Shown in pieces: positions 21,118 through 29,583 of a stretch of DNA of 64,000 nucleotides. Each line of letters opens with the position of its first letter. Positions within the stretch are counted from its first letter, which is position 1. Below the pieces are notes generated by a model that saw nothing but the letters and a program-made list of their open reading frames with translations, did not search any database and was not told the DNA's origin. The stretch lies in the NCBI RefSeq assembly GCF_002091955.1, contig NZ_MKKY01000068.1, positions 48,841 through 112,840 on the forward strand, in the 5' to 3' direction. A program made the translations under genes and the position numbers. The DNA comes from Rhodococcus sp. 1168 (GTDB lineage Bacteria; Actinomycetota; Actinomycetes; Mycobacteriales; Mycobacteriaceae).

Positions 21118-22605
21118 TCACCTCCCTTGCAATCCGGCAGCGATGACCGCGCGCCCGATCGGTGCGGCAACCGAACCACCGGTGGCTGCAAGTGCACGGT
21201 CGCCACCGTCCTCGACGAGTACGGCGATCGCAATCTTCGGTGCCTCGGCCGGCGCGAAAGCGATGTACCACGCGTGCGGAGGTGTGTTTCGAGGATCGGT
21301 CCCGTGTTCGGCAGTGCCGGTCTTCGACGCGATCTGCACGCCGGGAATCTTGCCCTGTGATCCGGCGTTGTTCTCGGCACCGATCATCAAATCGGTCAGA
21401 GTCGAAGCGACCTCCGTGCTGATGGCCTGGCCTTCCGATTGTGGCTTGGTGGTCGACAGGTCCGACAGATCCGGTGCCTGCAGCTGACTGATCAAGTGCG
21501 GCGCCATCCGAACTCCGTTGTTCGCCACTGTTGCTGCGATCACGGCATTCTGTAGCGGCGTCAGCGCAACATCTCGCTGACCGATACTCGTCTGGCCCAA
21601 CGCAGCATCATCGGGGATGGATCCGATCGTGCTGTCGGCGACGGGGAGCTGCAACGACGTCGTATCTTCCCCGATGCCGAATGCACTCGCGGTATCTCGA
21701 AGCGCATCGGCACCGGTCTTGATGCCGAGCTCGACGAAGGCGGTGTTACAGGATCGAGCGAACGCCTCACGTAGCGACGCCGTCGCCCCGCCACCGCACG
21801 TGCTGCCGTTGTAGTTCTCGAGGGTGGTCTGGGTGCCGGGAAGGGTGATGTTCGACGCCGCCGTCAGCTGATCGTCAGGTGTGGCGCCGTTCTCGAGGGC
21901 CGCCGCCGTGTCGAGGACCTTGAAGGTCGATCCCGGCGGGTAGGTCGCCGATACCGCACGATTCAGCAACGGCTTGTCAGGATCGGCGTTCAGTGCATCC
22001 CACGCCTCGGTGGTCTGTTGTCCGTCGTGGCTCGCCAACGAATTGGGGTCGTAGCTCGGTGCACTCGCCATCGCCAGGACGTTGCCCGTGGAGGGCTCGA
22101 TCGCGACGACGGATCCGGTGTAACCCTTGGACGTGAGCTGGTCGTATGCCACCTGCTGAACGACGGGGTCGATGGTGGTCACCACGTTGCCCCCGCGCGG
22201 GTCGCGTCCGGAAATCAGATCGAAGAGGCGACGACCGAACAGACGATCGTCCGAACCGTTGAGCACCTGATCTTCGGTGCGCTCGAGGCCACTGCTCGAG
22301 TAGAGCATCGAGTAGAACCCGGTGACCGGCGCATTCGCCAACGGGCTCGACGTCGCAGCCGGATTCGACGGGTAGGTGCGCAGGTATTTGTATCGGTCGT
22401 CGGTGGCGAGCGATGCGGCAAGGACCTGACCCCCCGCCGAAATCTGTCCGCGCTGGCGGGAGTACTCGTCGAGTAGAACGCGCGAGTTACGCGGGTCGGT
22501 CCGCAGATCGTCCGCCTTGATCACCTGCAGGTAGGTGGCATTGGCGAGAAGGGCCACGACCATGACCATGACGGCGATGGAGACCCGTCGAAGGGGAGTG
22601 TTCAC
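21118..22605 (-). CDS. pbpA: Class B penicillin-binding protein PbpA
   Basis: This is a 495-residue transpeptidase with an N-terminal membrane anchor (about 8-27). The transpeptidase motifs are YPPGSTFK (nucleophile Ser near 226), SCN within FARSCNTAF, and KTGT in IASKTGTAEHG. It cross-links septal peptidoglycan and pairs with the adjacent SEDS protein. Its ATG overlaps the rodA stop by four bases, consistent with a stoichiometric SEDS-bPBP pair. Confidence 0.97.
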   Translation of the reverse strand: MNTPLRRVSIAVMVMVVALLANATYLQVIKADDLRTDPRNSRVLLDEYSRQRGQISAGGQVLAASLATDDRYKYLRTYPSNPAATSSPLANAPVTGFYSMLYSSSGLERTEDQVLNGSDDRLFGRRLFDLISGRDPRGGNVVTTIDPVVQQVAYDQLTSKGYTGSVVAIEPSTGNVLAMASAPSYDPNSLASHDGQQTTEAWDALNADPDKPLLNRAVSATYPPGSTFKVLDTAAALENGATPDDQLTAASNITLPGTQTTLENYNGSTCGGGATASLREAFARSCNTAFVELGIKTGADALRDTASAFGIGEDTTSLQLPVADSTIGSIPDDAALGQTSIGQRDVALTPLQNAVIAATVANNGVRMAPHLISQLQAPDLSDLSTTKPQSEGQAISTEVASTLTDLMIGAENNAGSQGKIPGVQIASKTGTAEHGTDPRNTPPHAWYIAFAPAEAPKIAIAVLVEDGGDRALAATGGSVAAPIGRAVIAAGLQGR

Positions 22606-24062
22606 GGGCGTTTCACCATTTCGGTCGGCGCTTCCGCGATCGGTGTCGCCACCACAGGCTTCTTGTTCGGAACGGCAGGCTCACGCGCCGCGTCGGAGAT
22701 CTTGATCAACAAAGCCAGCAGTAGATAGTTGGCGAGTAACGAGGATCCGCCGTACGACATGTACGGGGTGGTGAGTCCGGTGAGAGGAATCAGCTTGGTT
22801 ACTCCACCCACCACGACGAACAACTGAATGGCGATGGTGAACGCGAGACCGGCAGCGAGAAGTTTGCCGAAGCTGTCCCGAACCGCGAGCGCGGTGCGCA
22901 GGCCTCGGATGATGAAGACCAAGTAGAGGACCAGGACTGCAGTGAGTCCGATGAGTCCGAGCTCCTCGCCGACCGTGGCAATGATGAAGTCGGTCTTCGC
23001 GAACGGGACCTGCGACGGACGACCACTGCCCAGACCGGTTCCCGCGAGGCCACCTGTTGCGAAGCTGAACATCGACTGGACGATCTGGTAGCCGGTGTCG
23101 TTGTAGTCCTCGAACGGATGCAGCCAGGTGTCGGTGCGGATCTTGACGTGTCCGAAGACTTGATAGGCGAACAGGAAGCCGATCAACAGCAGCGCGAATC
23201 CGATGATGAGCCAGCCGACGCGTTCGGTGGCGATGTAGATCATCACCAGTACGGTGCCGAAAATCAGCAGCGAAGTACCGAGGTCCTTCTCGAACACGAG
23301 AACAGCGACCGAGACGATCCACACCAGCAGAATCGGACCGAGGTCGCGCGCACGAGGAAAATCCATTCCGAGCACATGTTTGCCCGCAGTGGTGAACAGT
23401 TCACGCTTGGCGACGAGGAGCGAGGCGAAGAAGATCAGCAAGAGGATCTTTGCGAACTCACCGGGCTGAAGGCTGAAGCCGGGCAACCGAATCCAGATCT
23501 TCGATCCGTTGACCTCGGAGAACGCCGACGGAAGCAGTGCGGGAATGGCGAGCAGCACCAGACCTGCCAGACCGACGGTGTAGCTGTAGCGCGCCAGCGT
23601 GCGGTAGTCCCGCAACAGAACCAGCACGGCAATGAAGCCGGCGATCGCAAGGGTCGTCCACAGAACCTGCTGATTGGCGTCCGGCGACGGGATTTCCTGA
23701 CCCAGGTAGGCGGCCGATTGCTGGTCGGCGAGATCGAGGCGATGGATCAGCACGAGACCGAGACCGTTCAACAGCGCCACGATCGGCAGCAGCAGCGGGT
23801 CCGCGTGTGGGGCGAACCTGCGGACCGCGAGATGCGCCACCGTGACCAACGCCAGATACGCCAGCGAGTACTTGACGAGATCGAGGGTGATGGTTTGTTC
23901 CTGGCTTGCCTCTACCAACACCAAGGACATCGTGGTGATCACTACCGCTATCCCGAGCAACAACAACTCGACGTTGCGTCGGTTCGACTGAACGGGTGCC
24001 GGAGCAAATCCTTCCGGCGGACTCGGAAAGGATGCCCCCGCAGACGAATTGGAGCTCATCAA
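22602..24062 (-). CDS. rodA: SEDS glycosyltransferase RodA/FtsW type
   Basis: This is a 486-residue polytopic SEDS protein that polymerises lipid II. About ten to twelve membrane helices are visible. Conserved SEDS features include PSAFSEVNGSKIWIRLPGF followed by LQPGEFAKI, FEKDLGTSLLIFG, and ending PLTGLTTPYMSYGGSSLLANY. The gene lies between pstP and pbpA with four-base overlaps at both ends. Confidence 0.97.
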   Translation of the reverse strand: MMSSNSSAGASFPSPPEGFAPAPVQSNRRNVELLLLGIAVVITTMSLVLVEASQEQTITLDLVKYSLAYLALVTVAHLAVRRFAPHADPLLLPIVALLNGLGLVLIHRLDLADQQSAAYLGQEIPSPDANQQVLWTTLAIAGFIAVLVLLRDYRTLARYSYTVGLAGLVLLAIPALLPSAFSEVNGSKIWIRLPGFSLQPGEFAKILLLIFFASLLVAKRELFTTAGKHVLGMDFPRARDLGPILLVWIVSVAVLVFEKDLGTSLLIFGTVLVMIYIATERVGWLIIGFALLLIGFLFAYQVFGHVKIRTDTWLHPFEDYNDTGYQIVQSMFSFATGGLAGTGLGSGRPSQVPFAKTDFIIATVGEELGLIGLTAVLVLYLVFIIRGLRTALAVRDSFGKLLAAGLAFTIAIQLFVVVGGVTKLIPLTGLTTPYMSYGGSSLLANYLLLALLIKISDAAREPAVPNKKPVVATPIAEAPTEMVKRP

Positions 24063-25516
24063 ATACCGGCCCTACAGTTCTGACCTGCTACTTGCGGTGC
24101 GGACGGTGCTGGGGTGGGCGTTGGTTCGGGGAGGACCGGTGGCGGGGCATCGGCCGCCGGTGGCAAGGCCGGGGCACCGGGTGGCGGTGGCACGGGTGGC
24201 ACCGGTGTCGTGAGGGCCGGTGTCGTGAGGGCCGGGGTCGCAGGCTCGGGTTCGGGTTCGCACAGCGGCAACAGATCACCGGAGGCGAGCTGCTTCATCT
24301 GTCCGTTCGCATCGTCGAGCTTGCCCGACGGAAGTCCGGCTCGCACCTGTTCCCGAGCGGCGGGCACCAGATCGTCGACCTCGAAGACGTCACACGAGCT
24401 CGAGGCAGAATCCGGGCCGCGCAGGGTGAGCGCGCCGTCTGCGTCGAGGCAGCCGATGGCGTGGACCGTCTGAAGCGAGTAACCCAGTATCGAACCCGGC
24501 ACTCCGCGCATGACGGCGACGCGGTTGTTCTCCTCGCCGACGTAGTAGTTGCTTCGAATCGCCGCATTGGCAACGAAGGCACCGCCGACCAGCAATGCGA
24601 TGAGTGTCAACGCGATCAGTGACCAGCGAAGCTTGTGCGGCTTCTTCTCGGGTTCCGGTGCGGGAGCAGCGATTCGCTTCGGAGTCGACCTCGGCGGTCG
24701 CATTGCCGCAGCACGACCGGCGGCGGTGTTGAGCGGTGGTGAGTACTCTTCTTCCTCGGTACTGGCCGCACCCCCGACGATCGGGTGACTCTGGCCGTAG
24801 TCGAGGTCGATGACGTCCGCGACGACGACAGTGACGTTGTCCGGTCCACCGCTTCGCAGAGCAAGTTCGATGAGGCGGTCGGCGCTCTCGGCGCAGTCGC
24901 CCTCGTTCATGGTGTTCTCGATGGTTTCGTCGCTCACCACGTCGGACAGTCCGTCCGAGCAGAGCAGGTAGCGATCACCCGCACGAACCTCACGAACGGT
25001 CAGCGTCGGTTCGATCTCGTTGCCGGTCAATGCCCGCATGATGAGAGAGCGCTGTGGGTGTGTGTGCGCCTGCTCGGGTGTGATCCGGCCTTCGTCTACG
25101 AGAGACTGAACGAAGGTGTCGTCGCGAGTGATCTGCGAGAGCTTGGTGTCGCGAAGCATGTACGCCCGCGAATCGCCGATGTGAACGAGGCCGATCTTCT
25201 TGCCTGCGAAGAGAATTGCAGTGAGCGTCGTGCCCATCCCGTCGAGTTCGGGTTCGTCTTCGACCTGATCGGCGATGGAGGCATTGCCCTCCCGGGTCGC
25301 GGCTTCCAGCTTGCCGAGGAGGTCGTCACCGGGCTCGTCGTCGTCGAGGTGGGCGAGGGCAGCAATCATCAACTGCGAAGCGACCTCGCCCGCGGCGTGT
25401 CCGCCCATCCCGTCGGCCAGCGCAAGGAGGCGCGCTCCTGCATAGACGGAGTCTTCGTTGTTCGACCGCACGAGTCCGCGGTCACTGCGGGCCGCATAAC
25501 GCAGTACAAGAGTCAC
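24059..25516 (-). CDS. pstP: PP2C-family Ser/Thr phosphatase PstP
   Basis: This is a 485-residue transmembrane phosphatase that reverses PknA/PknB phosphorylation. PP2C metal-binding motifs are VRSNNEDS, LADGMGGHAAGE, HIGDSRAYM, CSDGLSDVV and GGPDNVTVVV (residues about 14-235). A membrane helix lies near 305-325 (LIALTLIALLVGGAFVA), followed by an extracellular domain and a proline-rich tail. The GTG start overlaps the fhaB stop as GTGA. Confidence 0.97.
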   Translation of the reverse strand: MTLVLRYAARSDRGLVRSNNEDSVYAGARLLALADGMGGHAAGEVASQLMIAALAHLDDDEPGDDLLGKLEAATREGNASIADQVEDEPELDGMGTTLTAILFAGKKIGLVHIGDSRAYMLRDTKLSQITRDDTFVQSLVDEGRITPEQAHTHPQRSLIMRALTGNEIEPTLTVREVRAGDRYLLCSDGLSDVVSDETIENTMNEGDCAESADRLIELALRSGGPDNVTVVVADVIDLDYGQSHPIVGGAASTEEEEYSPPLNTAAGRAAAMRPPRSTPKRIAAPAPEPEKKPHKLRWSLIALTLIALLVGGAFVANAAIRSNYYVGEENNRVAVMRGVPGSILGYSLQTVHAIGCLDADGALTLRGPDSASSSCDVFEVDDLVPAAREQVRAGLPSGKLDDANGQMKQLASGDLLPLCEPEPEPATPALTTPALTTPVPPVPPPPGAPALPPAADAPPPVLPEPTPTPAPSAPQVAGQNCRAGI

Positions 25517-25977
25517 GGGCGCAACTCGATCACAGTTTTGCCCACACGCACCGGAGTGCCGAGTGGGACGCGGACGGCAGTGGTCACCTTGGCCCGGTCG
25601 AGGTAGGTGCCATTGGTCGAACCGAGATCTTCGACGTACCAGTCACCACCGCGTGGCGAGATCCGTGCATGTCTGGTCGACGCGTAGTCGTCGGTCAGCA
25701 CGAGTGTCGAGTCGTCGGCGCGGCCGATGAGAACCGGTTGCGTGCCGAGCGAGATGCGGGTTCCGGCGAGACCGCCCTGTGTTACCACTAGATTCTTGGC
25801 AACCTTCTGTTTGTTGAACGAGGGAAGAACCTTCGAGCCTCGGGAATAGCGTGCAGGCATACGCATGCCGGACGCGGCATATATGTCGCTACGTAGGGTT
25901 CGCAGGACGGCCCAGACGAAGAACCAGAGCAAGAGTAGAAAACCCGCTCGGGTCAGCTGCAGAATCAATCCCTGCAC
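25513..25977 (-). CDS. fhaB: FHA-domain protein FhaB/FipA
   Basis: This 154-residue protein has one N-terminal membrane helix and a C-terminal FHA phosphothreonine-binding domain (PVLIGRADDSTLVLTDDYAS, SRGGDWYVEDLGSTNGTY-type core). Mycobacterial FipA links FtsZ and FtsQ under oxidative stress. The start is the GTG at 25977: AAAGGAGGTGG lies seven bases upstream and the resulting QGLILQLTRAGF start matches the family. The longer upstream frame is not needed. Confidence 0.95.
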   Translation of the reverse strand: MQGLILQLTRAGFLLLLWFFVWAVLRTLRSDIYAASGMRMPARYSRGSKVLPSFNKQKVAKNLVVTQGGLAGTRISLGTQPVLIGRADDSTLVLTDDYASTRHARISPRGGDWYVEDLGSTNGTYLDRAKVTTAVRVPLGTPVRVGKTVIELRP

Positions 25978-26126
25978 AGCCGTCCACCTCCTTTGCCACA
26001 TCTGTGTCGACCAGCGTGGAGAACACGCCGGTTCCTTCCCCCATGCACGCACCACGTGCAGACGTTTTCACACACAGCATCCTAGAGAGAAGCTGTGTGT
26101 GTCGATCACCATACTGGCGGGGTGCG

Positions 26127-27554
26127 CTAAACGATGCGGACCAATATTTCGGAGTGTCCGGCGCGGATGACGTCGCCGTCTGCCAACTGCCAATCCTGAA
26201 CCGATGCGCCGTTGACGGTGGTGCCGTTGGTCGAACCTAGATCGGACAACATCGCGACGCGTCCATCCCACCGAATTTCGACGTGTCGCCTGGAGACGCC
26301 GGTGTCCGGGAGCCGGAACTGGGCATCTTGGCCACGCCCGATGATGTTCTGGCCTTCGCGGAGCTGGAAGTAGCGGCCACTGCCGTCTTCGAGCTGCAAT
26401 GTCGCGGCCAGGCTCTGAGCGTCGTTGTACGCGGGCTCGGCGTAACCGTAGTCGGGCTGTTGATATCCGCCCTGCTGGTACCCGCCCTGCTGGGACTGAT
26501 AGTCGTATGCGGGCTGCTGATACGACGCGGGCTGTTGGTAGGCCACAGGCTGCTGTGCGGGCTCGGCGTAGCGCTGGTCCCCGTAAGCCTGCTGGGGCTC
26601 GCCGTAGGCCTGCTGCTCTCCGTAAGCGGGCTCGGCGTACGCCTGCTGGCCATACGCCTGCTGGTCCACGTAACCCTGCTGGTCCACGTAACCCTGCTGG
26701 TCCAGGTAACCCTGCTGATCGGAGTAGGCCTGCTCGGGCGGCGGCTGAGCCGAGTACCCCTGCGAGTAACCACCCTGCTCGTAACCCTGATCCGAATACG
26801 ACTGCTGGTCGTACCCTTGATCGCTGTAAGCCTGCTGTTCGTAGCCCTGGTTGTACTGATCGGCTCGGGGCTGACCCTGCTGCGGGGGAGCCTCGGAATC
26901 GGCACCGTAAGCGCCGTTCGCATACGGAGCGCCGTTGCTGCGCGCGTCGTATCCGTTCTGGTCGCGTGCCGGCGCATAACGCGGATCTTGGCCGGGAGCC
27001 GGATACCCGTTGCGGGCGCGCGGATCGGGGCGAGAGCCGTCGGCGGGTTCGCGTTGCGGGTCGTAGCCTGGGTTCTGCGTCATGGGGCCGGCTCCTGATG
27101 TCGACTTAGGTGGGGCTGACGGTCGCGGGGGGCGTTGGCCGGCCGCCGAGGCGTTTCCGGTTGCAGTCGACGATCGTCCCACATCGGGATCGACCGAACC
27201 ACTGGCCCGGAACTGACCGGTGTGCAAGGTGGGCGACGGTTCGAATCGAACCACGACATCCCCGTACGTCTGCCAGCCCTGATCACGAATGTAGTCACCG
27301 AGGTGGCGCGAAAAAGCCTTCACGGTCAGATCGTGATCTGCGGCGAGTCCGTCGTGGTCGGAACTGTTGATGGTGATCACATAGCTGTTCGGTGCGAGGT
27401 AGTGGCCGCCGTCGAGTGGACGGACCAGATCCGACGCTTCCTGCTGAAGCGCTGCTTCGACTTCTTGCGGAACCACTCCGCCACCGAATACTCGGGCGAA
27501 TACGTCACCGACCGCGCCTTGCAGCTTTCGCTCGAAACGCTGGACAATTCCCAT
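26127..27554 (-). CDS. fhaA: FHA-domain protein FhaA with DUF3662
   Basis: The product is 475 residues: an N-terminal DUF3662 domain (about 1-120, IVQRFERKLQGAVGDVFARVF), a long disordered middle, and a C-terminal FHA domain (about 395-475, IIGRGQDAQFRLPDTGVSRRH, SDLGSTNGTTVNG). FhaA binds phosphorylated PknB substrates such as the MviN pseudokinase and regulates peptidoglycan synthesis. The middle third is very rich in tyrosine, glutamine and glycine (repeats of the QQGY/QQAY kind), like prion-like phase-separating segments. ATG 27554 is preceded by GGAGGAGAGG. Confidence 0.95.
   Translation of the reverse strand: MGIVQRFERKLQGAVGDVFARVFGGGVVPQEVEAALQQEASDLVRPLDGGHYLAPNSYVITINSSDHDGLAADHDLTVKAFSRHLGDYIRDQGWQTYGDVVVRFEPSPTLHTGQFRASGSVDPDVGRSSTATGNASAAGQRPPRPSAPPKSTSGAGPMTQNPGYDPQREPADGSRPDPRARNGYPAPGQDPRYAPARDQNGYDARSNGAPYANGAYGADSEAPPQQGQPRADQYNQGYEQQAYSDQGYDQQSYSDQGYEQGGYSQGYSAQPPPEQAYSDQQGYLDQQGYVDQQGYVDQQAYGQQAYAEPAYGEQQAYGEPQQAYGDQRYAEPAQQPVAYQQPASYQQPAYDYQSQQGGYQQGGYQQPDYGYAEPAYNDAQSLAATLQLEDGSGRYFQLREGQNIIGRGQDAQFRLPDTGVSRRHVEIRWDGRVAMLSDLGSTNGTTVNGASVQDWQLADGDVIRAGHSEILVRIV
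26661..26714. repeat. 18-bp tandem repeat within fhaA
   Basis: Three copies of CTGGTCCACGTAACCCTG (26661, 26679, 26697; the third has one change) are followed by a degenerate fourth. On the coding strand they encode six-residue QGYVDQ units, so copy-number change keeps the frame. Confidence 0.75.
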
Positions 27555-27773
27555 GGTGACCTCTCCTCCCATCTAGTGCTCAGGTCTGCATTGTTCCTGC
27601 TCGAGGAACGAACTTCGTGTTGGAACCGAACGCGTGACCGCGAGCGCGTGTCGGCTCGAGGTCTTCGTCCATGCATGATATACGTTGCGGGCCGGTAAGC
27701 ACCCGTGCGCTGAACGGTCGATATCTCGATTTCTTCGTCGCCCGATGTGCATGTTAACGTTCACCGGTCACCC

Positions 27774-27856
27774 GGGCGGGTGGCGGAATGGCAGACGCGC
27801 TGGCTTCAGGTGCCAGTGTCCTTCGGGACGTGGGGGTTCAAGTCCCCCTCCGCCCA
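27774..27856 (+). tRNA. tRNA-Leu (CAG)
   Basis: This is a class II tRNA: acceptor GGGCGGG pairs with TCCGCCC, the anticodon stem CTGGC/GCCAG has loop TTCAGGT giving CAG, the variable arm is TGTCCTTCGGGACG, and the T arm is GGGGG-TTCAAGT-CCCCC. CCA is not encoded. Its place beyond fhaA matches mycobacteria. Confidence 0.98.
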
Positions 27857-27933
27857 CAACACTGGTCGCAGCTGATTCGTTCGCTGCGGCCAGTGGTTTA
27901 TTTACGACCGAGATGTCGCGATGAACAGAGAGA

Positions 27934-27971
27934 GGCCCGACCGAATTCATTCGGTCGGGCCTTCCTTTTTG
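27934..27971 (+). terminator. Rho-independent terminator downstream of tRNA-Leu
   Basis: GGCCCGACCGAAT (27934-27946) pairs exactly with ATTCGGTCGGGCC (27949-27961), followed by TTCCTTTTT. It separates the tRNA from the convergent choline-oxidase gene. Confidence 0.85.
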
Positions 27972-27977
27972 CCCCGG

Positions 27978-29531
27978 TCAGGCCCCCTTCTTGATCATCT
28001 CGGCGCACTTTTCACCGATCATCATCGTGGTGATGTTGGGGTTGACGGCGACGATTTTCGGCATGATGGACGCATCGGCCACGCGCAAGTTGCGAACCCC
28101 CTTTACTCGCAACTGCGGATCCAGGGGTGCGTCGGGATTGTCGGCCGCGCCCATCGATACCGAGCCTGTGGGGTGGTAGACGGTGTTGTGGGTGCGCGTG
28201 ATGTAGTCGGCGATCTCGTCGTCGGTGCGCACTTGCTCACCCGGGAACAATTCCATTCCCGCCCATTCGGCCATGGCAGGCTTCTCGACGATCTCGCGGG
28301 CCAGCTTGATCCCATAGGTCATGACCTGCATGTCGTACGGGTCCGAGAAGTACTTCGGATCGACCCGCGGCTTGTCGCGGAAGTCTCGGCTGCGTAGACG
28401 AACTGTGCCGCGCGAACGTGCGTCCGTGACATTCGGGGTCAGACAGAACGCGTTCTCCGAGGTGGGATAGCCCTGGCGCAACGTGTGCATGTCGAACGGG
28501 GTGTTGCCGAAGTGGAACATCAGGTCCGGTCGGTCGCGTTGCTTGTCGATGCGGGTGAAGATTCCTATCTCCCACCACTGCAACGACTCGGCGACCATCG
28601 GCTTCTTTGCGTCCCACGAGATGACGCCCTCCGGATGATCCTGCATGTGCGAGCCGACTCCAGGTGAGTCCACCACCACCTCGACGCCTATTTCGCGCAG
28701 GTGGTCGGCGGGCCCGATACCGGAGAGCATGAGCAGCTTGGGGGAGTCGATCGCACCGGCCGAGACGATGACCTCGCGATCGGCATGGATGGTGTCGGTG
28801 TGCACGAGGTCCGGGTTCAAAACCTGGACGCCCGTGCATCGTTTGTCGCCGTCGATGATCAGCTTTTTGACCCAGAGTCCGGTGAGGATCTCGAGATTGG
28901 TGCGCGTGTTCATGATCGGGTGTAGATACGACACCGACGACGAAGACCGCACACCGTCCTCCAGCGCGTTCACCTGGAAGAACCCGGCGCCTTCGACAAC
29001 CGTGCCGTTGTTGAACTGCACGGTGGGGATGCCGGCTTGCTCACACGCTTGGAGAATCGCCACACCTGCCGGGTCCACGGCTTCGATGTTCCGGATGCGT
29101 ACCGGCCCGTCGTGACCGTGGTTCGTGCCCGCTTGATCGTTGTTCTCGAGCTTTCGAAGCAGCGGGAGCATCTGCTCGGAATCCCAACCGACGGCGCCGT
29201 ACTTGTCGGCCCATTCGTCGAGATCCTCGGCAGGCGGCCAGAAAGCGATGCACGAGTTGTGTGAGGAACAGCCGCCCAGCACCTTTGCCCGCGACTGGCG
29301 CATGAACGAGTTACCGTGCTCCTGCGGTTCGATCAGATAGTCCCAGTCGAAACCAGATCCGAGCAGTGCAGGCCAGCGGGTGAGCTGGAGGACGGCGTCG
29401 ACGCCGACGTCGCTCGGGCCGGCCTCGATCAACGCGACGGTGACGGACGAGTCCTCACTGAGACGTGCTGCCACCGCCGCGCCGGCGCTGCCACCGCCGA
29501 CGACCACGTAATCGAATCGCTTTTCGGACAT
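27978..29531 (-). CDS. GMC oxidoreductase, choline oxidase type
   Basis: This is a 517-residue FAD enzyme expected to oxidise choline to betaine aldehyde (and perhaps on to glycine betaine). The Rossmann motif is VVVGGGSAGAAVAARL. The GGCSSHNSCIAFWPP stretch has the histidine that covalently binds FAD in Arthrobacter choline oxidase; E. coli-type BetA dehydrogenases do not have this SHN. The catalytic His and Asn are in TVYHPTGSVSMG and AVNPNITTMM. WWEIGIFT is also choline-oxidase-like. It lies with betB and a BCCT transporter on one strand, a glycine-betaine synthesis module. ATG 29531 begins MSEKRFDYVVVG. Confidence 0.9.
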   Translation of the reverse strand: MSEKRFDYVVVGGGSAGAAVAARLSEDSSVTVALIEAGPSDVGVDAVLQLTRWPALLGSGFDWDYLIEPQEHGNSFMRQSRAKVLGGCSSHNSCIAFWPPAEDLDEWADKYGAVGWDSEQMLPLLRKLENNDQAGTNHGHDGPVRIRNIEAVDPAGVAILQACEQAGIPTVQFNNGTVVEGAGFFQVNALEDGVRSSSSVSYLHPIMNTRTNLEILTGLWVKKLIIDGDKRCTGVQVLNPDLVHTDTIHADREVIVSAGAIDSPKLLMLSGIGPADHLREIGVEVVVDSPGVGSHMQDHPEGVISWDAKKPMVAESLQWWEIGIFTRIDKQRDRPDLMFHFGNTPFDMHTLRQGYPTSENAFCLTPNVTDARSRGTVRLRSRDFRDKPRVDPKYFSDPYDMQVMTYGIKLAREIVEKPAMAEWAGMELFPGEQVRTDDEIADYITRTHNTVYHPTGSVSMGAADNPDAPLDPQLRVKGVRNLRVADASIMPKIVAVNPNITTMMIGEKCAEMIKKGA

Positions 29532-29583
29532 GTTTCTTGCGCCTCTCCTCGAATCGAACCGAACCGGACAATCGGTGGTGTGC

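Noticed and set aside
26661..26732. Possible CRISPR-like repeat in fhaA
   Set aside because: It is an in-frame coding tandem repeat of six-residue units.
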